DNA of 64,000 nucleotides from Actinomycetota bacterium (GCA_016870275.1 VGBZ01000007.1:52732-116731); one strand, 5' to 3'; positions 8,206-16,477 are shown, counted from the stretch's first letter. Notes: generated by a model from the letters alone, not told the origin. Program-made: numbers and translations.

Positions 8206-9642
8206 GTGACCCGCAGAACCAAGATCGTCGCCACCATCGGTCCGGCGTCGGACTCGCCCGAAATCCTCGAGGCCATGGTGCTCGGCGGTGTCGACGTCGC
8301 TCGGATCGGTCTGGCGCACGGCACCCTCGACGAGGCCCTCGCCCGGTACCGCACCGTGCGGGCTGTCTCGGAGCGGCTCAGGCGACCGGTTGGGACGATG
8401 GTCGACCTACCCGGCCCGAAGGTCCGCCTCGCATCGTTCGGCTCGACGCAAGTTTTGCTGTCGGCCGACTCGTTGATCGAGCTGGTTCCAGGACTCGACT
8501 CGTCGAGCCCAGAAGTGGTCGGAGTCGACTACCCCGACCTGTTGAACGACGTGCATCCGGGCGATCTGCTCGCAGTCGGCGACGGGAGCGTCTCGTTGCA
8601 GGTGGAGTCGATCGACGGAAACCGCGCCCTCGCCCGGGTGGCTCACGGTGGCCTGACGCAGGGACGCCCGGGTCTGCACATCCCGAGCGATCGCCTCGGA
8701 ATCACCTCACCGACCGAGGAGGACCTCCGATACCTCGACGCCTTCGTCGATGCCGGAGTCGACATCGTTGCGGTCAGCTTCGTGCGATCGGCCCACGACA
8801 TCCGCCGGCTCGGCACCGAACCTCATCCACGGGGACCACTCGTCGTGGCGAAGATCGAAACCCGAGCCGCAGTGGAGAACCTGACGGGAATCATCGCCGA
8901 GGCGGGCGCGATCATGATCGCCCGAGGCGATCTCGGAGCCGAACTCGGCATCGAGGAACTACCTCACCTCCAGAAGCGCATCACCCGTGACTGCATCTCC
9001 GGGGGCAAGCCGGTGATCACCGCCACGCAGATGTTCGAGTCGATGATCACGGCTCCGGCGCCGACGAGGGCCGAGGTCTCCGATGTCGCCAACGCCATCT
9101 CCGACGGCACCTCGGCGGTGATGCTCTCGGCGGAGACCGCTGTCGGGCACGATCCGGTGGGTGCCGTCTCGGCCATGGCCCGGGTGGCTGCCCGAGCAGA
9201 TCAGGAGTTCGACTTCGATGCGTGGGCCCGTCGCATTCGACTGCTCCGACAATCGGCAGTGGGTGAGTCCGTCGGTGCCAGGATCACCGATGCCATGACT
9301 GCTGCGGCGTGGCGAGCCGCAACAGAGATGGACGTCGCAGCAATCATCTGCATCTCGGACACAGGGTTCACCGTGCGGTCCATGGCGCGGTTCCGGCCAT
9401 CCATGCCGATCGTGGCGTTCAGCCCAGAGGAACGCACCGTTGCACAGCTCACGCTGAGTTGGGGGGCGGTGCCGCTGCGGACAGATCACCGGGTGGACAC
9501 ATCGGACCGCATGGACGAGTTGATCACTGCGGCACGGGCCCAGGGACTCGTGCAGTCGGGTCAGTTGGTCGCCGTGCTCGCCGGCGCCGGTGATCGGTCG
9601 ATACGCGCCACCGACGTCCTCCGGCTGTCGCGGGTTCCGTGA
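8206..9642 (+). CDS. pyk: Pyruvate kinase, probably K+-independent type
   Basis: Last step of glycolysis: phosphoenolpyruvate + ADP to pyruvate + ATP (478 aa, normal length). Seen: TKIVATIGPAS at the N-terminus, catalytic VVAKIETRAAVENL, metal-binding IMIARGDLGAELG, and TQMFESM..APTRAEVSDVANAISDG with MLSAETAVG. The monovalent-cation site is altered. By motif alignment to the rabbit enzyme, Asn74 and Ser76 become Gly35 and Ala37, Thr113 becomes Leu68, and Glu117 becomes Lys72 (LPGPKVR). Lys at that position is the known mark of K+-independent pyruvate kinases. The GTG start sits seven bases after TAGCCT. The next gene overlaps by four bases. Confidence 0.9.
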   Translation: MTRRTKIVATIGPASDSPEILEAMVLGGVDVARIGLAHGTLDEALARYRTVRAVSERLRRPVGTMVDLPGPKVRLASFGSTQVLLSADSLIELVPGLDSSSPEVVGVDYPDLLNDVHPGDLLAVGDGSVSLQVESIDGNRALARVAHGGLTQGRPGLHIPSDRLGITSPTEEDLRYLDAFVDAGVDIVAVSFVRSAHDIRRLGTEPHPRGPLVVAKIETRAAVENLTGIIAEAGAIMIARGDLGAELGIEELPHLQKRITRDCISGGKPVITATQMFESMITAPAPTRAEVSDVANAISDGTSAVMLSAETAVGHDPVGAVSAMARVAARADQEFDFDAWARRIRLLRQSAVGESVGARITDAMTAAAWRAATEMDVAAIICISDTGFTVRSMARFRPSMPIVAFSPEERTVAQLTLSWGAVPLRTDHRVDTSDRMDELITAARAQGLVQSGQLVAVLAGAGDRSIRATDVLRLSRVP

Positions 9643-10385
9643 TCGCCCAGCGCCGTTGGGGAGCGATTCCCGCCCGCGTGGGCTTCGTCCTCGTACACGG
9701 TGTGATGGATCGCTCCGCAAGCTTCAATCGTCTCGCACGTCGGCTCGTCGAAGCGACCGAAGTTGGCGCAGTCTCCTACGATCGCCGCGGATACGCCGAG
9801 TCCATCTCCGCCGGGCCGGGGTCTCTCGATCAGCACGCAGGGGATCTCGCTGAGGTGATCGACACGTTCGATGCCGAGCGGATCGTGATCCTCGGCCACT
9901 CATTCGGGGGCACGGTGGCCTGGCATGCAGTCGGCAACGGTCTCCGCCCGGACCTGTTGGCCACCTACGAGGCGCCTCTTCCGCAACTGCCCGGCTATCG
10001 AAACGACCTCGCCGATTCCACACTCGCAGTGGCATCGAGCGATGGAACCGACGCTGCGGTGGTCCACTTCGCCCGGAGCGTTCTCGGTTCGGACAACTGG
10101 AGCAACCTCCGCACCACGTTCCAGGAGGCTCGGATCGATGAGGGCCCGGCGATCGTGGCCGACCTCGAGGAACTCAGCCACTCGGAGCCGCTGTCGCCGC
10201 CGGTCGAGGTCCGCCGGGCCGTGGCCTACGGTGAGCTGAGCGGCAGCTACGAGGCGCAGATGGCGGCTGCGCTCGCGGAACTGCTCGCAGTTGCCCCGAC
10301 CGTGATCGATGGCGCTTCCCACGGGGTTCATCTGACTCACCCCGGAGCCTGTCGTCACTGGCTCGTCGATTCATACGGATCGTGA
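9639..10385 (+). CDS. Alpha/beta hydrolase
   Basis: A 248-aa alpha/beta-fold hydrolase of unknown substrate. Seen: FVLVHGVMD (oxyanion-hole strand), SYDRRGYAES, the nucleophile elbow GHSFGG near residue 89, and a C-terminal His in GASHGVHLTHP. No signal peptide. The GTG start overlaps the pyruvate kinase stop (GTGA), so the two are co-transcribed and coupled, though no metabolic link is obvious. Esterases, haloperoxidase-like and lactonase-like enzymes share these motifs. Confidence 0.85.
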   Translation: MIAQRRWGAIPARVGFVLVHGVMDRSASFNRLARRLVEATEVGAVSYDRRGYAESISAGPGSLDQHAGDLAEVIDTFDAERIVILGHSFGGTVAWHAVGNGLRPDLLATYEAPLPQLPGYRNDLADSTLAVASSDGTDAAVVHFARSVLGSDNWSNLRTTFQEARIDEGPAIVADLEELSHSEPLSPPVEVRRAVAYGELSGSYEAQMAAALAELLAVAPTVIDGASHGVHLTHPGACRHWLVDSYGS

Positions 10386-10412
10386 CCGTGCCGGTCCGTT
10401 GCGACGCCTCAA

Positions 10413-10418
10413 TAGGAT
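10413..10418 (+). promoter_or_regulatory. -10 element for leaderless patatin gene
   Basis: TAGGAT ends seven bases before the GTG at 10426. Confidence 0.6.
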
Positions 10419-10425
10419 CGTCGGC

Positions 10426-11448
10426 GTGGTCGCACTGAAGCCCCGTCTGCGTCGCCGGCTGCGCCGGGCGTTCGTGCTCTCTGGTGGAGGGAACCTCGGG
10501 GCTCTACAGGTGGGCATGCTCAAGGCGCTCGCCGAGTTCGAGCTCGAACCCGATGTGATCCTCGGCTGCTCGGTCGGAGCGATCAATGGCGCCGGCGCAG
10601 CGCTGATGCCAGGGTTTGAAGGAGTCCGACGCCTCGAGGAGTTCTGGACCCGTCCCGATGGCGAGGACGTCATGCCCGGTTCCCGTCTCCCTCCGATCGT
10701 GCAGATGCTTCGGCGGGGGGAAGCGCTGCACACCGGGTCGGGTTTGCGGGCACGACTCGCCGAGCTACTCGGTCCCGAGTCGACCTTCGACGACCTCAAG
10801 GTGCCGTTCCAGTGTGTCGCTGCGGACGTCGACAGTGCTGTGGAGACGTGGTTCGAGGAGGGCGAACTGATCCCGCCGATCGTGGCGTCGGCCGCCATGC
10901 CGGCGGTGTTCCCGACCGTGGTGATCGGGGGGCGCAGATACCTCGATGGTGGTGCGATCAACAACGTGCCCATCTCCCGAGCGATCGATCTCGGCTGCCG
11001 CGAGATCTACGTGCTGCACGTCGGCGTCCACGGACGACCCGACACCACGATCCGTCGACCGCTCGATGCGGCACTGCAGGCGTACTGGGTCGCTCGGAAC
11101 GCCCGATTCGCCAACGATCTCGCCAACCTGCCCGATGGCGTGGAGGCAGTGATCCTGCCGCCGGGCGAGCGGCCGGAGGTGCGATTCGACGACTTCAGCC
11201 AGAGTGCGGAGCTGATGCGGCGCGGTCATCGAAACGCCGTCCGGTTCCTCGAACACAGAGTCGGCGATCGACCCGCACCGGCAGACCGACTCCGTCTCGG
11301 GATCCGTCAACGAACCCGGATGAACGAGATCCGTCGAGCCGCTGTGGACCCGGCCGGTGGGGTGGTTCGCGGCGAGCCGACCATTCCGGATGATCGCGAC
11401 GGAGAGGCCGGTGACGTCCCCCGGGAGTCCCCGGATAATGCGCGTTAG
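10426..11448 (+). CDS. Patatin-like phospholipase family protein
   Basis: A lipid acyl hydrolase of the patatin/NTE class (340 aa) using a Ser-Asp dyad. Seen: the oxyanion loop SGGGNLGALQVG (19-30), the nucleophile motif GCSVG with Ser49, and the catalytic Asp173 in YLDGGAINNVP. The C-terminal 70 residues are Arg- and Pro-rich and look disordered (about 270-340). A basic N-terminus (KPRLRRRLRR) may favour membrane contact. The start is the GTG seven bases after TAGGAT; the longer in-frame start at 10399 would place the promoter box inside the gene. Substrate is unknown. Confidence 0.88.
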   Translation: MVALKPRLRRRLRRAFVLSGGGNLGALQVGMLKALAEFELEPDVILGCSVGAINGAGAALMPGFEGVRRLEEFWTRPDGEDVMPGSRLPPIVQMLRRGEALHTGSGLRARLAELLGPESTFDDLKVPFQCVAADVDSAVETWFEEGELIPPIVASAAMPAVFPTVVIGGRRYLDGGAINNVPISRAIDLGCREIYVLHVGVHGRPDTTIRRPLDAALQAYWVARNARFANDLANLPDGVEAVILPPGERPEVRFDDFSQSAELMRRGHRNAVRFLEHRVGDRPAPADRLRLGIRQRTRMNEIRRAAVDPAGGVVRGEPTIPDDRDGEAGDVPRESPDNAR

Positions 11449-11451
11449 CAT
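11446..11451 (+). promoter_or_regulatory. -10 element for leaderless DUF3151 gene
   Basis: TAGCAT ends six bases before the GTG at 11458. Its first three bases are the stop codon of the patatin gene. Confidence 0.6.
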
Positions 11452-11457
11452 CGGAGC

Positions 11458-11892
11458 GTGTCCGATCTTCCCGTGAATCTGTCTTCGTCCGGCCCCCCCA
11501 GGACGGCGCTGCCGCCGGAGGACCCGGCGGCGGTCGCTGCAGTTGCCGCCGCCTTCGACGCCCCGGAGGGAGACCGGCGATCGCTCGTGGCCGCCATCGT
11601 GGCCCAGCAACCGGATCTCCTGGTCGGTTGGGCTGCGCTCGGAGCGCTGGCCCGTGACGACGTGGAGGCCTATGCCTGTTACCGAGTCGGGTACCACCGG
11701 GGTCTCGACCGGATGCGGGCGTCCGGCTGGCGGGGAACGGGCTACCTGCCGGCGTCGGTACCGTCCAACCGGGGCTTCCTCGACTCCCTCGCCGGTCTCG
11801 CCGCCACGGCGGCGGCTCTCGGAGAGGTCGACGAGGCCGAGCGTTGCCGTCATTTCCTCGTACAACTCGATCCGGAGGCGTATTCGCTGTGA
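11458..11892 (+). CDS. DUF3151 family protein
   Basis: A 144-aa actinobacterial protein of unknown function. The DUF3151 core is clear: a helical segment QQPDLLVGWAALGALAR, then EAYACYRVGYHRGLDRMR, SGWRGTGYLP, NRGFLDSL and a final GEVDEAERCRHF helix. It has no signal peptide or membrane helix. The GTG start follows a TAGCAT box, and its stop overlaps the GTG of the PLP enzyme, so it heads a run of coupled genes. In other actinobacteria it is a conserved single-copy gene, which suggests a housekeeping role; none is assigned here. Confidence 0.88.
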   Translation: MSDLPVNLSSSGPPRTALPPEDPAAVAAVAAAFDAPEGDRRSLVAAIVAQQPDLLVGWAALGALARDDVEAYACYRVGYHRGLDRMRASGWRGTGYLPASVPSNRGFLDSLAGLAATAAALGEVDEAERCRHFLVQLDPEAYSL

Positions 11893-13142
11893 ACGACACC
11901 CGGGGATTCCCACCAGGTGGCACTCCAGCGGGGGAGATCCTCGATCTCGTGCGATCCGAACGATCCGGTGATCTCGACTGGCGGAGCGGACGGGCCTTCT
12001 CGCTCGTGTACAACGTCGACGACCCGGACCTCGAGGCGCTGCAACACGAGATCGCTGGGATGTTCCTCCATGAGAACGCCCTCAATCCGTTCCGTTACAT
12101 CACGCTGCTGCGCATGGAGGCTGAGATCCTCGCTTTCGTCCGTGACCTGTTCGGTGCCGGCGCAGCAGCGCTGTCATCGGGAGGGACCGAGTCGATCTTT
12201 CTCGCAGTGTTGACTGCCAGGGAGGACGCCCGCTCGCGGGGGGTCGCCCAGCCCCAACTGCTGTGTCCCACGACGGCACACCCGGCGTTCGCCAAGGCCT
12301 GCCACTACCTCGATGTCGAGTTGACGAAGCTTCCAGTCGGCCCCGATGGTCGGGCCGATCCCGAGCGGTTCGCTGATGCCGTCTCTGACCGCACGGCGCT
12401 CGTCGTCGGGAGCGCGCCGTGCTACCCCTACGGTGTGATCGATCCGATCACCGATCTGGCGGCGATCGCAGCCGCCGCTGGGACCCTCTGCCACGTGGAT
12501 GCCTGTCTCGGCGGATACCTCCTGCCGTTCTGGGAGGAACTCGGTGAGTCGGTGGCGCCATGGGACTTCCGGGTCGAGGGCGTCACATCGATCTCAGCGG
12601 ATCTCCACAAGTACGGCTACAGCTACAAGGGCACATCGACCATCCTCTACCGGGATCGTGACCTGCAGCAGCGCCAGTTGTTCATGTATGACGACTGGCC
12701 CGGCGGGCTCTATGCCTCGATGTCCGCCGCTGGTACCCGGCCCGGCGGGCCGATCGCCGGCGCCTGGGCGACGATCACCCATCTCGGCCGCACCGGATAC
12801 CTTCGACTGGCGGACCGGGTACGCACCGCCACTCACGGCTTCCGTGAGGCCATCGATTCCATCGATCTCCTGCAGGTCACCGGTGATCCGGATCTCTCCA
12901 TCTTCGAGTTCGGCGCCGCTCCGGAGGCGACACTCGACACCGATGCTGTCGGCGACGCCATGGACGAGCGTGGTTGGAACCTCGACCGTCAGCCGGGGGG
13001 TCTCCACGTGATGCTCTCGCCCGGCCACGACCGAGTGGTCGATACCTTCGCCGCCGATCTCCGGGCCTCGCTCGAGGAGGTCCGTGGTGGACGAGTCGGG
13101 ACCGGTGCCGGCCTGGCGTACGGCGGCGTCGTCGAGGAGTGA
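11889..13142 (+). CDS. PLP-dependent decarboxylase / sphingosine-1-phosphate lyase-like enzyme
   Basis: A 417-aa fold-type-I PLP enzyme of the group II decarboxylase superfamily, closest in pattern to sphingosine-1-phosphate lyase-like proteins. Seen: SSGGTESIFLAVLTARE (phosphate-binding loop), HVDACLGGYLLPF (Asp for the pyridine nitrogen) and ISADLHKYGYSYKG with Lys241 as the Schiff-base lysine. The family's substrates (amino acids, phosphorylated sphingoid bases) cannot be told apart by eye. GTG start overlapping the DUF3151 stop; its own stop overlaps the MobA start. Longer upstream starts lie inside DUF3151. Confidence 0.85.
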   Translation: MNDTRGFPPGGTPAGEILDLVRSERSGDLDWRSGRAFSLVYNVDDPDLEALQHEIAGMFLHENALNPFRYITLLRMEAEILAFVRDLFGAGAAALSSGGTESIFLAVLTAREDARSRGVAQPQLLCPTTAHPAFAKACHYLDVELTKLPVGPDGRADPERFADAVSDRTALVVGSAPCYPYGVIDPITDLAAIAAAAGTLCHVDACLGGYLLPFWEELGESVAPWDFRVEGVTSISADLHKYGYSYKGTSTILYRDRDLQQRQLFMYDDWPGGLYASMSAAGTRPGGPIAGAWATITHLGRTGYLRLADRVRTATHGFREAIDSIDLLQVTGDPDLSIFEFGAAPEATLDTDAVGDAMDERGWNLDRQPGGLHVMLSPGHDRVVDTFAADLRASLEEVRGGRVGTGAGLAYGGVVEE

Positions 13143-13726
13143 TCGGACCGACGTGGGTCGGCGGAGTTCTCTGTGGGGGCGCCTCCCGACGGATGGGCCG
13201 CGACAAGGCGTTGATCGAAGGCCCGGGAGGGCCGTGGGCGGTGGGCGTCGCCCGGGCCCAGCGCGATGCCGGCATGTCCGACGTGGTCTTCGTCGGTGGA
13301 AACCGATCGGCGCTCGAGCCGTTCGGTTCGTTCCTCGACGACGACCTCCCCGGGGCCGGACCACTCGCTGCGGTGGCCACCCTCGCTCGGCACCATGCCG
13401 GCGCCGCACTCCTCGTGTGCGCCTGTGATCTCCCGGGGCTCACAGCGCAGTCCCTGCAGCCCGTGATCGCCTCGGTCCGGGCCGGTTCGGCCGTCGCGGT
13501 GCCAGTGGTCGACGGTCAGGAGGCGTGGTCGGTGGTGGCGCTCGACCCCACCGTGGCGCGAGGGGTTCGGGACCTCGTCGCTGAGGGAGTGCGCTCGCTT
13601 CACGCCGGTCTGCTCCACTGGCCGGTTGACCGACTCGCTCTGGAGTCTCTTCCGTACATCGATGTGGATTCAGGCGGTGAGGGTGCTGCACCCGATTCCG
13701 GGTCGGGCGGGGTATCGTCCGGGTGA
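13139..13726 (+). CDS. mobA: Molybdenum cofactor guanylyltransferase (MobA-like)
   Basis: Transfers GMP to molybdopterin to make the bis-MGD cofactor; some relatives act on other nucleotidyl substrates. The 195 aa show the MobA nucleotide-binding loop GGVLCGGASRRMGRDKALI at the N-terminus, VVFVGGN, the DDLPGAGPLAAV segment and VCACDLPGLT (metal-binding Asp). The C-terminal 15 residues are Gly/Ser-rich and overlap the promoter of the next gene. GTGA overlap with the preceding PLP gene. No other molybdenum cofactor gene is in the window, so the assignment rests on the motif. Confidence 0.82.
   Translation: MIGPTWVGGVLCGGASRRMGRDKALIEGPGGPWAVGVARAQRDAGMSDVVFVGGNRSALEPFGSFLDDDLPGAGPLAAVATLARHHAGAALLVCACDLPGLTAQSLQPVIASVRAGSAVAVPVVDGQEAWSVVALDPTVARGVRDLVAEGVRSLHAGLLHWPVDRLALESLPYIDVDSGGEGAAPDSGSGGVSSG
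13713..13718 (+). promoter_or_regulatory. Internal -10 element for leaderless rhodanese gene
   Basis: TATCGT, inside the last codons of mobA, ends seven bases before the ATG at 13726, giving the rhodanese and RNase D genes a possible promoter of their own. Confidence 0.5.
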
Positions 13727-14040
13727 TGGTCCCTCAGATCGACGTCGACGAACTCGAGGTCGCTCTGGCGTCCGGCGCACCGATCCTCGACGTTCGTACC
13801 GCCGAGGAGGTCGAGGAGGTCCGGGTTCCCGGCGTGGTGCACGTCGTGCTCGATGAGCTGCCGGAACGGCTCTCCGAGGTGCCGGATGGCTCGCCGTTGT
13901 ATGTGATCTGCCGGAGCGGCGCTCGCAGTGAGCGGGCGTGTGAGTTCCTCGTGGCACAGGGACGGGAAGCGGTGAACGTGGTCGGCGGGACACTGGCGTG
14001 GGCCGAATCCGGTCGTCCCGTGGAGCACGGCCCGGGGTGA
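13726..14040 (+). CDS. Rhodanese-like domain protein
   Basis: A 104-aa single-domain sulfurtransferase. The active-site loop CRSGARSERA (Cys near residue 62) has the six-residue CRSGxR form of thiosulfate sulfurtransferases. Also seen: LDVRTAEEVEEVRVPGVVHV and a final GGTLAWAESGRPV. Such free-standing rhodaneses deliver sulfane sulfur to cofactor or tRNA pathways; a link to the adjacent mobA is plausible but unproven. The ATG at 13726 shares its A with the mobA stop, and the alternative GTG at 13723 sits too close to the TATCGT box. Confidence 0.88.
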   Translation: MVPQIDVDELEVALASGAPILDVRTAEEVEEVRVPGVVHVVLDELPERLSEVPDGSPLYVICRSGARSERACEFLVAQGREAVNVVGGTLAWAESGRPVEHGPG

Positions 14041-15215
14041 GTCCAGTGGGCGAGGAGCGGGCAACGACGCCCGGGCACGATTTCATCGACGGCGATCGGT
14101 CGTTCGGCCGGTTGATCGACCGACTCGTCGATGCTCCCCGCTATGCCCTCGACACCGAGTTCCACCGCGAACGGACCTACTTCCCTCAGGTGGCAGTCGT
14201 CCAGATTGCTGACGAGCACGGCACGGTTGTGATCGATGCCCTGAACGTCGATCTCGCCCCTCTCGCTCGTGTCCTCAACGGCCCGGGAGTCGCCGTCCTC
14301 CACGCCGCACGGCAGGACCTCGAGGTCCTCGAACGTGTGTGCGGTACCGTGCCGAGCTCACTGTTCGACACGCAGATCGCTGCGGGGTTCGTGGGCTACA
14401 CGACTCCTTCGCTGTCCACGCTGCTCGAACGGGAGCTCGGTGTGCAGGCCCCGAAGGCCGATCGCCTCACCGACTGGCTCCAGCGGCCTCTCACCCCGGC
14501 CCAGCTCGACTACGCCGCCTCTGATGTGGCCCATCTGCTCGAGCTCCACGATCGGCTGCATCAGGAGCTCGAGCGCCGGGGGCGGCTCCCGTGGGTCGAG
14601 GAGGCATGCCAGAGCATGCGTGTGGAGAGTCGGGGTCCGCGCAACCCCGAGGAGGCGTGGCGCCGCATCAAGGAGATCCGACACCTACAGGGGAGCGCGT
14701 TGGCGGTGGCTCAGGCGGTGGCCGCCTGGAGGGAGACACGGGCGGCAGAGGCCGATCTCACTCCCCGGTTCGTGCTGTCGGATCTCGCAGTGGTCTCCAT
14801 CGCCTCGAGTGCACCGTCCACCGACGAGGAACTTCGGTCCTTGCGGGGTGTCGACGGTCGAGCGATGCGCAACGGGGCGGCTGAGACTCTGCTCGGCGTC
14901 GTGGCCTCGGCTCGCCAACAAGCGCCCGCTCGATCTGAGCCTCGGTCTACCCCTGAGCTGCCTGCAGAGCTGCGTCCGGCGCTTCCGCTGATTGCCGCAT
15001 GGGTCAGCCAGCGCTCACGGGACCTCGACCTCGAGACCGCACTCCTCGCCACTCGATCGGACATCGAGGATCTCCTGCGTGGCGCACCGGAGGCTCGGCT
15101 GGCCACGGGCTGGCGTGCCGAGCTGGTCGGTGGTCCGATCAGGCGGCTTCTGTCCGGGGAGGCAGCTCTGGCCTTCGAACGGGGCGAAGGCCTCGTGCTA
15201 CGCGACGTGGAGTAG
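14037..15215 (+). CDS. rnd: Ribonuclease D-like 3'-5' exonuclease with HRDC domain
   Basis: A 392-aa DEDD-family exoribonuclease of the RNase D type, which trims 3' ends of stable RNA precursors. Exo I is LDTEFHRE (Asp39/Glu41), Exo II is VAVLHAARQDLEVL, Exo III is LDYAASDVAHLLELH (Tyr/Asp). A helical HRDC domain follows (about 215-300), then a second HRDC-like stretch. GTG start overlapping the rhodanese stop (GTGA). It is the last gene of the rightward run and ends only four bases from the convergent membrane-protein gene. Confidence 0.9.
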   Translation: MSPVGEERATTPGHDFIDGDRSFGRLIDRLVDAPRYALDTEFHRERTYFPQVAVVQIADEHGTVVIDALNVDLAPLARVLNGPGVAVLHAARQDLEVLERVCGTVPSSLFDTQIAAGFVGYTTPSLSTLLERELGVQAPKADRLTDWLQRPLTPAQLDYAASDVAHLLELHDRLHQELERRGRLPWVEEACQSMRVESRGPRNPEEAWRRIKEIRHLQGSALAVAQAVAAWRETRAAEADLTPRFVLSDLAVVSIASSAPSTDEELRSLRGVDGRAMRNGAAETLLGVVASARQQAPARSEPRSTPELPAELRPALPLIAAWVSQRSRDLDLETALLATRSDIEDLLRGAPEARLATGWRAELVGGPIRRLLSGEAALAFERGEGLVLRDVE

Positions 15216-15218
15216 CGC

Positions 15219-15503
15219 TCAGGCGAGTGCCAACAACACGCCGATGGCGATCACGACGACGATCGCCGGTGGCAGCGATGCGTAGCGTCGGTCTCCTCGT
15301 TTCCACCATCTGATGCCCAACCAGCCGATTCGGATCACCGGCACGAACGCAACGACTGCGAAGGCTGCGACCGCACACGTTCTCCCCACCGGATCAGGGA
15401 GCACGATCCCGGCCACGGCGAGGACCGCCGCCGCCACCGCTGCATCCCGCAGTCGACTCGATGCAGTGTCAAAGCGTCCAGCACGCGGGTCCGGCGCTAC
15501 CAC
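15219..15503 (-). CDS. Small membrane protein, DUF1634-like partner of TauE/SafE
   Basis: A 94-aa protein with about three hydrophobic segments (AAVAAAVLAVAGIVLPD, VAAFAVVAFVPVIRIGWLGI, LPPAIVVVIAIGVLLALA) and an RWWKRGDRRYASL loop. The arrangement resembles DUF1634, a small family often encoded beside TauE/SafE transporters. Its GTG at 15503 lies inside the end of the TauE gene (7-base overlap), so translation is probably coupled. Reading the frame further upstream gives only antisense-type sequence. It is probably a subunit or modulator of the exporter. Confidence 0.65.
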   Translation of the reverse strand: MVAPDPRAGRFDTASSRLRDAAVAAAVLAVAGIVLPDPVGRTCAVAAFAVVAFVPVIRIGWLGIRWWKRGDRRYASLPPAIVVVIAIGVLLALA

Positions 15504-16324
15504 GTCTGCACCACCACAACAGCGGCCACCGACAGGAGCAGCACACTGGTCAGGCGTCTGGCAACTGGAGGTGGGAGGATCCCCTGGGCCACAGCACCAA
15601 CTGTTCCTCCGAGCAGTGCGCCGAGGAGGACTGCGGCAGACGGTTCCGGCTCCACCCGACCTTGAGCGACGAAGACAGCGAGCCCTGCGGCAGCGGTGAT
15701 CCCGAGCGTGAACGACGTGGTGGCTGCCGCCACCCTGACCGGAACACTCATCAACTCGCTCAGCGTCGGTGTCTTGAGGAACCCTCCACCGACGCCGGAG
15801 AGTCCTGCGACGAGTCCCGCTCCGGCGGCTGCGACGAGACCGGGGCCGACGCGCTTGGCGGCGTAGGGAACGGAGCCATCGGCGAGTTGGTAGCTCCCGC
15901 CGAGCGTCCCGGGCCACTCGCCGTGGGTCTCGGCGCTGAACGTCGGGCTCGGTTCGTTCCGGACACCGCTTCTGGCGAGTCCGGAAATGGCACCTACGAC
16001 GGCCGCCCCTGCGAGCACGGCTGCGAGCAACTTCTCCGAGACCGAGACCGAGAGCAGGGCACCGACCACCGTGGCGGCCGAAGCGGGGAGCTCGATCGTG
16101 AGGCCGAGCCGGTGGTGGACGAGACCGGCTCGCAACTGCCGGGACGCAGCAGCGAGCGATGCGCCGCCGACTGCGACGAGCCCGAGTGGCGCGGCCGCCG
16201 CGGGGTCGATTCCGAGTCCCACGAGCGCCGGGACGAGTAGCGCCGCGCCTCCGATCCCGCCGTTGGTCCCGAGCAACGCTGCGAGTCCGGCGAGGAGCAC
16301 GAGGGCCGGTGGGGAGACGCTCAC
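15497..16324 (-). CDS. TauE/SafE family sulfite/anion exporter
   Basis: A 275-aa inner-membrane permease of the TauE/SafE type, whose members export sulfite, sulfoacetate or related organosulfur anions. The repeated-half signature is visible: GTNGGIGGAALLVPALVGLG in the first half and AGLSGVGGGFLKTPTL in the second, each starting a helix bundle, with eight or so hydrophobic segments. The GTG at 16324 is chosen because a minus-strand TAGGGT box at 16366-16371 places the transcript start near 16359, so the longer in-frame ATG at 16405 would not be transcribed. A 12-codon mini-ORF ends on this GTG. Confidence 0.88.
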   Translation of the reverse strand: MSVSPPALVLLAGLAALLGTNGGIGGAALLVPALVGLGIDPAAAAPLGLVAVGGASLAAASRQLRAGLVHHRLGLTIELPASAATVVGALLSVSVSEKLLAAVLAGAAVVGAISGLARSGVRNEPSPTFSAETHGEWPGTLGGSYQLADGSVPYAAKRVGPGLVAAAGAGLVAGLSGVGGGFLKTPTLSELMSVPVRVAAATTSFTLGITAAAGLAVFVAQGRVEPEPSAAVLLGALLGGTVGAVAQGILPPPVARRLTSVLLLSVAAVVVVQTW

Positions 16325-16359
16325 GGTGCGCCAGTGGCGTGAGCGTGGTCCCCGATCAC
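16321..16359 (-). CDS. Possible leaderless 12-codon leader peptide before TauE/SafE
   Basis: A GTG at 16359 lies six bases after TAGGGT and opens a 12-codon frame encoding VIGDHAHATGAP. Its TGA overlaps the TauE GTG as GTGA. If transcribed from that box, the first codon met by a ribosome is this mini-ORF, which would then deliver ribosomes to the exporter start. No homology can be judged at this length; the case rests on geometry alone. Confidence 0.4.
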   Translation of the reverse strand: MIGDHAHATGAP

Positions 16360-16365
16360 GCCACG

Positions 16366-16371
16366 ACCCTA
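16366..16371 (-). promoter_or_regulatory. -10 element upstream of the TauE/SafE leader ORF
   Basis: Minus-strand TAGGGT ends six bases before the mini-ORF GTG at 16359. Confidence 0.5.
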
Positions 16372-16413
16372 CCGGCGATGAATCCCGGACGTGTACGGCG
16401 AGCACGGGAGGGC

Positions 16414-16419
16414 TAACAT
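16414..16419 (+). promoter_or_regulatory. Possible -10 element before the 14-bp repeat region
   Basis: TAACAT on the plus strand would start transcription near 16426, giving a leader of about 110 bases that carries the 14-bp repeats ahead of the small gene at 16538. No clear -35 box. Confidence 0.35.
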
Positions 16420-16477
16420 CAGCGTCGGCTCAGCAGTCTGAGGGGCCGCACATGATGGGGACCTCTGGGTAAGAACC

